Shown: piece by piece, positions 61,449 to 64,000 of the stretch
Numbering within the stretch: the stretch's first letter is position 1
How the letters are laid out: each line of letters begins with the position of its first letter
Origin: UBA4732 sp002404095
GTDB lineage: Bacteria > Planctomycetota > Planctomycetia > Gemmatales > Gemmataceae
Direction of reading: 5' to 3'
DNA length: 64,000 nt
Assembly: GCA_036783645.1 (NCBI GenBank)
Contig: DAIPWT010000006.1
Coordinates: 1-64,000 of the forward strand
Notes under the pieces: generated by a model
The model's database searches: none
Told to the model about the DNA's origin: nothing
What the model saw: only the letters and a program-made list of their open reading frames with translations
Made by a program: the position numbers and the translations under genes

Positions 61449-61742
61449 TTAGGCCTGCGAATCTTCCGAATCGCCGAAATCCTCTGACGTTATCTTGCTA
61501 TAGCCCGAGACTTTCGGCAGGAAGCCATTCGCTTTCGCCGAGGACAGATCAAAACCTTCACGAGAGAGGTTGCTGAAATCATGACCGAGGTTGGCGACGA
61601 CCACGGGGAAATTCAGTCCATTTCGGATCGCGAACTCGATGAACGCTTGCGCGTCGCGCAGAAATTCGATCTCCGCCGCCGACATCGGCCCCTCAAAATG
61701 CTTACGCAGTCGATCTGCTAGTTCGGTCGCTTTTGCGCTCAT
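61449..61742 (-). CDS. Probable antitoxin partner of the MazF-like toxin
   Basis: A 97-residue protein: a helical N-terminal part (ELADRLRKHFEGPMSAAEIEFLRDAQAFIEFAIR) and an acidic, probably flexible C-terminal tail (GYSKITSEDFGDSEDSQA). The acidic tail that would wrap round a basic toxin is a usual antitoxin feature. No DNA-binding motif such as AbrB or Phd is recognised, so the assignment comes from being the gene right before the MazF-like toxin, on the same strand. The start at 61742 lies 44 bases after leuC. Confidence 0.6.
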   Translation of the reverse strand: MSAKATELADRLRKHFEGPMSAAEIEFLRDAQAFIEFAIRNGLNFPVVVANLGHDFSNLSREGFDLSSAKANGFLPKVSGYSKITSEDFGDSEDSQA

Positions 61743-61786
61743 TTTTAGTCTCCACTCTGTGTTTGCGCACCAAGTATCTCACGTTC

Positions 61787-63085
61787 TTATACCAGATATT
61801 CTCGTGGGTCGGCAATAGCCCCCGCCACGGCGCTCGCCGCCACGGTCAACGGACTGGCGAGATAGACGCGCGCCTCCTTATGACCCATGCGGCCAGGGAA
61901 ATTGCGATTCGTCGTGCTGATGCAGCTGATCGGCGTGTTCAGCCGGCCGAAGGTGTCACTCGGGCCGCCGAGACAGGCGGCGCACGACGGCTCACCGATC
62001 TTCGCGCCCGCCGCCAGGAACACTTCCTCTAGGGTTTGGCCGTCGCACATCTCCGTTTTCAGCGCTTTGGCGATCTCAGTTGTCGCCGGTACCACGAAGG
62101 TGTCGATCTTGACCGTTTTGTCTTTGAGGATCTTCGCCGCCGCCCGGAAGTCGGTCAGTTTTCCGCCCGTGCAAGAGCCGATATAGGCGCGATCCAGCTT
62201 GGTGCCGCTGACTTCGCTGACGAACGCGCGATTGTCCGGACTATGCGGCTTCGCCACCACCGGCTGTAGTTTGGTCACGTCGTACACCTTCTCGAAGTCG
62301 AACTTCGCGCCGGCGTCGGTGTGGACCGGCGTGTACGGCTGCCCGCTCTTGTTGCGGGAATTGACGTAATCGAGAGTGATTTTGTCCGGGGCGATGACGC
62401 CGTTCTTGCCGCCGGCCTCGATCACCATGTTGCACAGCGTCATGCGCTCCTCAATGTTCAGGGCGTAAACGCCGTCGCCATCGAACTCCATCGCCCGGTA
62501 GGTGGCGCCGTCGCAGCCGATGTCGCCGATGGCCGCCAAAATCAGGTCTTTCGCCATTAGGTAAGGCGGCAATTCTCCGTGGAAGACGAAGCGCATCGTC
62601 GGCGGGACTTTGACCCACAGCTTGCCGGCGCCCATGATGAAGCCGGCGTCGGTGTTGCCGATGCCGGTGGCGAACTCGCCGAAGGCGCCGGCTGTGCAAA
62701 TATGGCTGTCGGTGCCGAAAAGCACCTCGCCGGGTCGCGTATGTCCTTCTTCCGGCAAGGCGATGTGGCAGACGCCCTTATAGCGGTCGGTGCCCACGTC
62801 GTAGTAGTAGGGCAAGTCTTGCTCGGCCGCGAACTGGCGCAGCACGTCCACGTTGCGGTTGGCCATCTTGTCGGCCGTGAAGATATAGTGATCGGGGATA
62901 ATAACGACCTTTTTACGATCCCATACCTTCGCGTCCTTGCCAAAGTGTTGTTTGAAGATGCCAATTGTCCCTGGTCCACAAACGTCGTGCGTCATAAGCA
63001 CGTCGGCGTTCACCCATATGTTGTCGCCGGGCTGCACGGCGTCGCGGCGAGCCAGGATTTTCTCGGTCATGGTCATCGACGGCAT
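61787..63085 (-). CDS. leuC: 3-isopropylmalate dehydratase large subunit
   Basis: A 432-residue aconitase-superfamily subunit forming the isopropylmalate isomerase with LeuD. The 4Fe-4S cluster Cys residues are in IGSCTGGK and CAACLGG; GTDSHICTAGAFGEFATGIGN and NRNFPGRMGH are family hallmarks. The length and the LeuC/homoaconitase (HACN) type fold suit leucine biosynthesis, though a role as homoaconitase-like enzyme cannot be ruled out. ATG 63085 has GGGAG upstream; TTG 63091 or ATG 63070 are other options. A promoter lies ahead at 63127-63156. LeuD is on the same strand 1.5 kb downstream, after the inserted toxin-antitoxin block. Confidence 0.92.
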   Translation of the reverse strand: MPSMTMTEKILARRDAVQPGDNIWVNADVLMTHDVCGPGTIGIFKQHFGKDAKVWDRKKVVIIPDHYIFTADKMANRNVDVLRQFAAEQDLPYYYDVGTDRYKGVCHIALPEEGHTRPGEVLFGTDSHICTAGAFGEFATGIGNTDAGFIMGAGKLWVKVPPTMRFVFHGELPPYLMAKDLILAAIGDIGCDGATYRAMEFDGDGVYALNIEERMTLCNMVIEAGGKNGVIAPDKITLDYVNSRNKSGQPYTPVHTDAGAKFDFEKVYDVTKLQPVVAKPHSPDNRAFVSEVSGTKLDRAYIGSCTGGKLTDFRAAAKILKDKTVKIDTFVVPATTEIAKALKTEMCDGQTLEEVFLAAGAKIGEPSCAACLGGPSDTFGRLNTPISCISTTNRNFPGRMGHKEARVYLASPLTVAASAVAGAIADPREYLV

Positions 63086-63126
63086 GAGCAACGGCTCCCG
63101 TGAGTTTTCCGAGTAGGCGAAATGAC

Positions 63127-63156
63127 ATTATAGCCGCCCGAACGGGGGATGAGCAA
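63127..63156 (-). promoter_or_regulatory. Putative sigma-70-type promoter for leuC
   Basis: On the minus strand, TTGCTC (63156-63151) and a perfect TATAAT (63132-63127) are separated by 18 bases. Transcription would begin near 63120, about 35 bases before the leuC start. Found by eye. Confidence 0.5.
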
Positions 63157-63245
63157 GGACGCGCTTGTTTGCCCACGACGCGCGAATAGATTACGGTTGG
63201 CCCACTCAGCCCCTCGGCTCACATTCTTTATCCTTGGAGACCGTC

Positions 63246-64000
63246 ATGCGCACCCTCGGTGTTTCTCTGCTGATCCTTGTCGCCGCCGGCGCGGTCGTCG
63301 CCGCCCCGGAAGGCTACCATCTGGACAAAACATTCCCCGTGCCCGGCGACGGCGGTTGGGACTACCTGAGCGTAGACGCGGCGGGACGCCGCGTCTACGT
63401 CTCGCACGGCAACCAAGTGGATGTGCTGGATGCGGACTCCGGCGAGGTAAAAGGAACGATCTCGGATACGAAAGGCGTCCACGGCATCGCCGTGGCCGCG
63501 GATCTCGGCCGCGGCTTCATCAGCAATGGCAGATCAGATACCGTCGCCATTTTCGATCTAAAAACGCTCAAACGCATCGGTGAAGACGTGGCGACCGGCA
63601 AAGGCCCGGATGCGATCCTTTACGACCCCTCCAGCAAGCGCGTCTTCGCCTTCTGCGGACACGGCAACAGCGCGACCGTCATCGACGCGGCCGAAGGCAA
63701 GGTTCTTGGCACAATCGACCTCGGCGGCGCACCCGAATTCGGCGTGGCGGACGGATCGGGCAACGTCTTCGTGAACCTGGAGGACAAGGACATGCTCCTC
63801 AAGATCGACGCCAAAAAGATGACCGTCCTGGAGCGTTGGCCGCTCGCGCCGGGCAAAACGCCGACAGGCCTGGCGATGGACGCGAAGGGCGGCCAGCTCT
63901 TCGTCGGCTGCCGGAGCAAAGTGGCAATCGTTCTCAGCGCGGAAACCGGCAAAGTCATCGCTGATCTGCCCATCGGCGACCGTGTGGACGCGGCCGCGTT
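63246..64000 (+). CDS. Secreted YncE-like beta-propeller protein (cut by window end)
   Basis: At least 251 residues; the gene runs off the window. A GGAGA site precedes ATG 63246 and a signal peptide (RTLGVSLLILVAAGAVVAAP) follows. The repeats WDYLSVDAAGRRVYVSHG, VHGIAVAADLGRGFISNGRS, PDAILYDPSSKRVFAFCGHG and PTGLAMDAKGGQLFVGCR are YVTN/YncE-type beta-propeller blades, each giving a strand with DA..G.V motifs. It has at least five blades here and probably seven in full. Such proteins are typically periplasmic binding or scaffold proteins; no enzyme motif is seen. It is divergent to leuC. Confidence 0.85.
   Translation, partial: MRTLGVSLLILVAAGAVVAAPEGYHLDKTFPVPGDGGWDYLSVDAAGRRVYVSHGNQVDVLDADSGEVKGTISDTKGVHGIAVAADLGRGFISNGRSDTVAIFDLKTLKRIGEDVATGKGPDAILYDPSSKRVFAFCGHGNSATVIDAAEGKVLGTIDLGGAPEFGVADGSGNVFVNLEDKDMLLKIDAKKMTVLERWPLAPGKTPTGLAMDAKGGQLFVGCRSKVAIVLSAETGKVIADLPIGDRVDAAA

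Overview
The window is GC-rich and reads as a planctomycete chromosome, most likely a Gemmata-type member of the Gemmataceae. The reasons are the gene families present. There are two sets of planctomycete cytochrome c/DUF proteins: DUF1549/DUF1553 with DUF1501, and DUF1592-type with DUF1552. There are also several secreted WD40 proteins, Uma2 and DUF4058 proteins, a TIGR03000 protein, an ECF sigma/anti-sigma pair and many small lipoproteins. No rRNA, tRNA, CRISPR array or phage module was seen. The assignment is by gene content only.

Layout. 1-9.3 kb: clpB, a sigma/anti-sigma/Uma2 operon, three small lipoproteins, a phosphofructokinase and a polytopic membrane protein. 9.7-13.5 kb: an ABC exporter pair, then a hydroxyacid dehydrogenase/SDR pair. 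13.6-20.5 kb: a frameshifted seven-blade WD40 gene, a DUF4058 operon, a ParE-type toxin-antitoxin pair, an aldolase-bicupin fusion with a protein kinase upstream, and a Uma2 gene. 20.5-29.0 kb: a three-gene operon with overlapping start and stop codons, made of a 2170-residue PfaC/Pfa3-like synthase (KS-CLF-AT-DH-DH), an OleA-like thiolase and an OleB-like hydrolase. This is the most interesting locus in the window. 29.1-36.2 kb: a DUF1549/DUF1553 and DUF1501 pair with a DUF4365 gene pair between them, then a YgiQ radical SAM protein. 36.3-46.1 kb: WD40 proteins, two unknown genes, an IS relic in a DUF4058 remnant, and the DUF1552/DUF1592 operon. 46.3-59.7 kb: a copper/heavy-metal island with a multicopper oxidase, TolC-like protein, His-tailed EamA transporter, TIGR03000 protein, Cys-rich protein, CusB-like adaptor, lipoprotein and a very long CusA-like RND pump. 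59.7-63.1 kb: leuC and leuD separated by a MazF-type toxin-antitoxin pair and other small ORFs. The window ends inside a secreted beta-propeller gene.

A second theme runs through the whole window. Long, nearly perfect palindromic elements of about 60-140 bp fall into several sequence families (called A to G here). They sit mostly between genes, often at convergent gene ends. Copies of one family keep both arms and loop, so they look like dispersed mobile elements. Two full copies lie in frame inside the PfaC-like gene in linkers between domains, one single arm encodes the N-terminus of the OleB-like protein, and another copy supplies the stop codon of the RND pump gene.

Functional reading. 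The KS-CLF-AT-DH-DH protein probably builds or modifies a long unsaturated acyl chain, and the OleA/OleB homologues suggest head-to-head condensation of such chains. OleC, OleD, ACP, KR and ER functions are not in the window. In the metal island a C...CCxxC module recurs in three different proteins, suggesting a shared metal-handling domain that hands ions to the RND pump.
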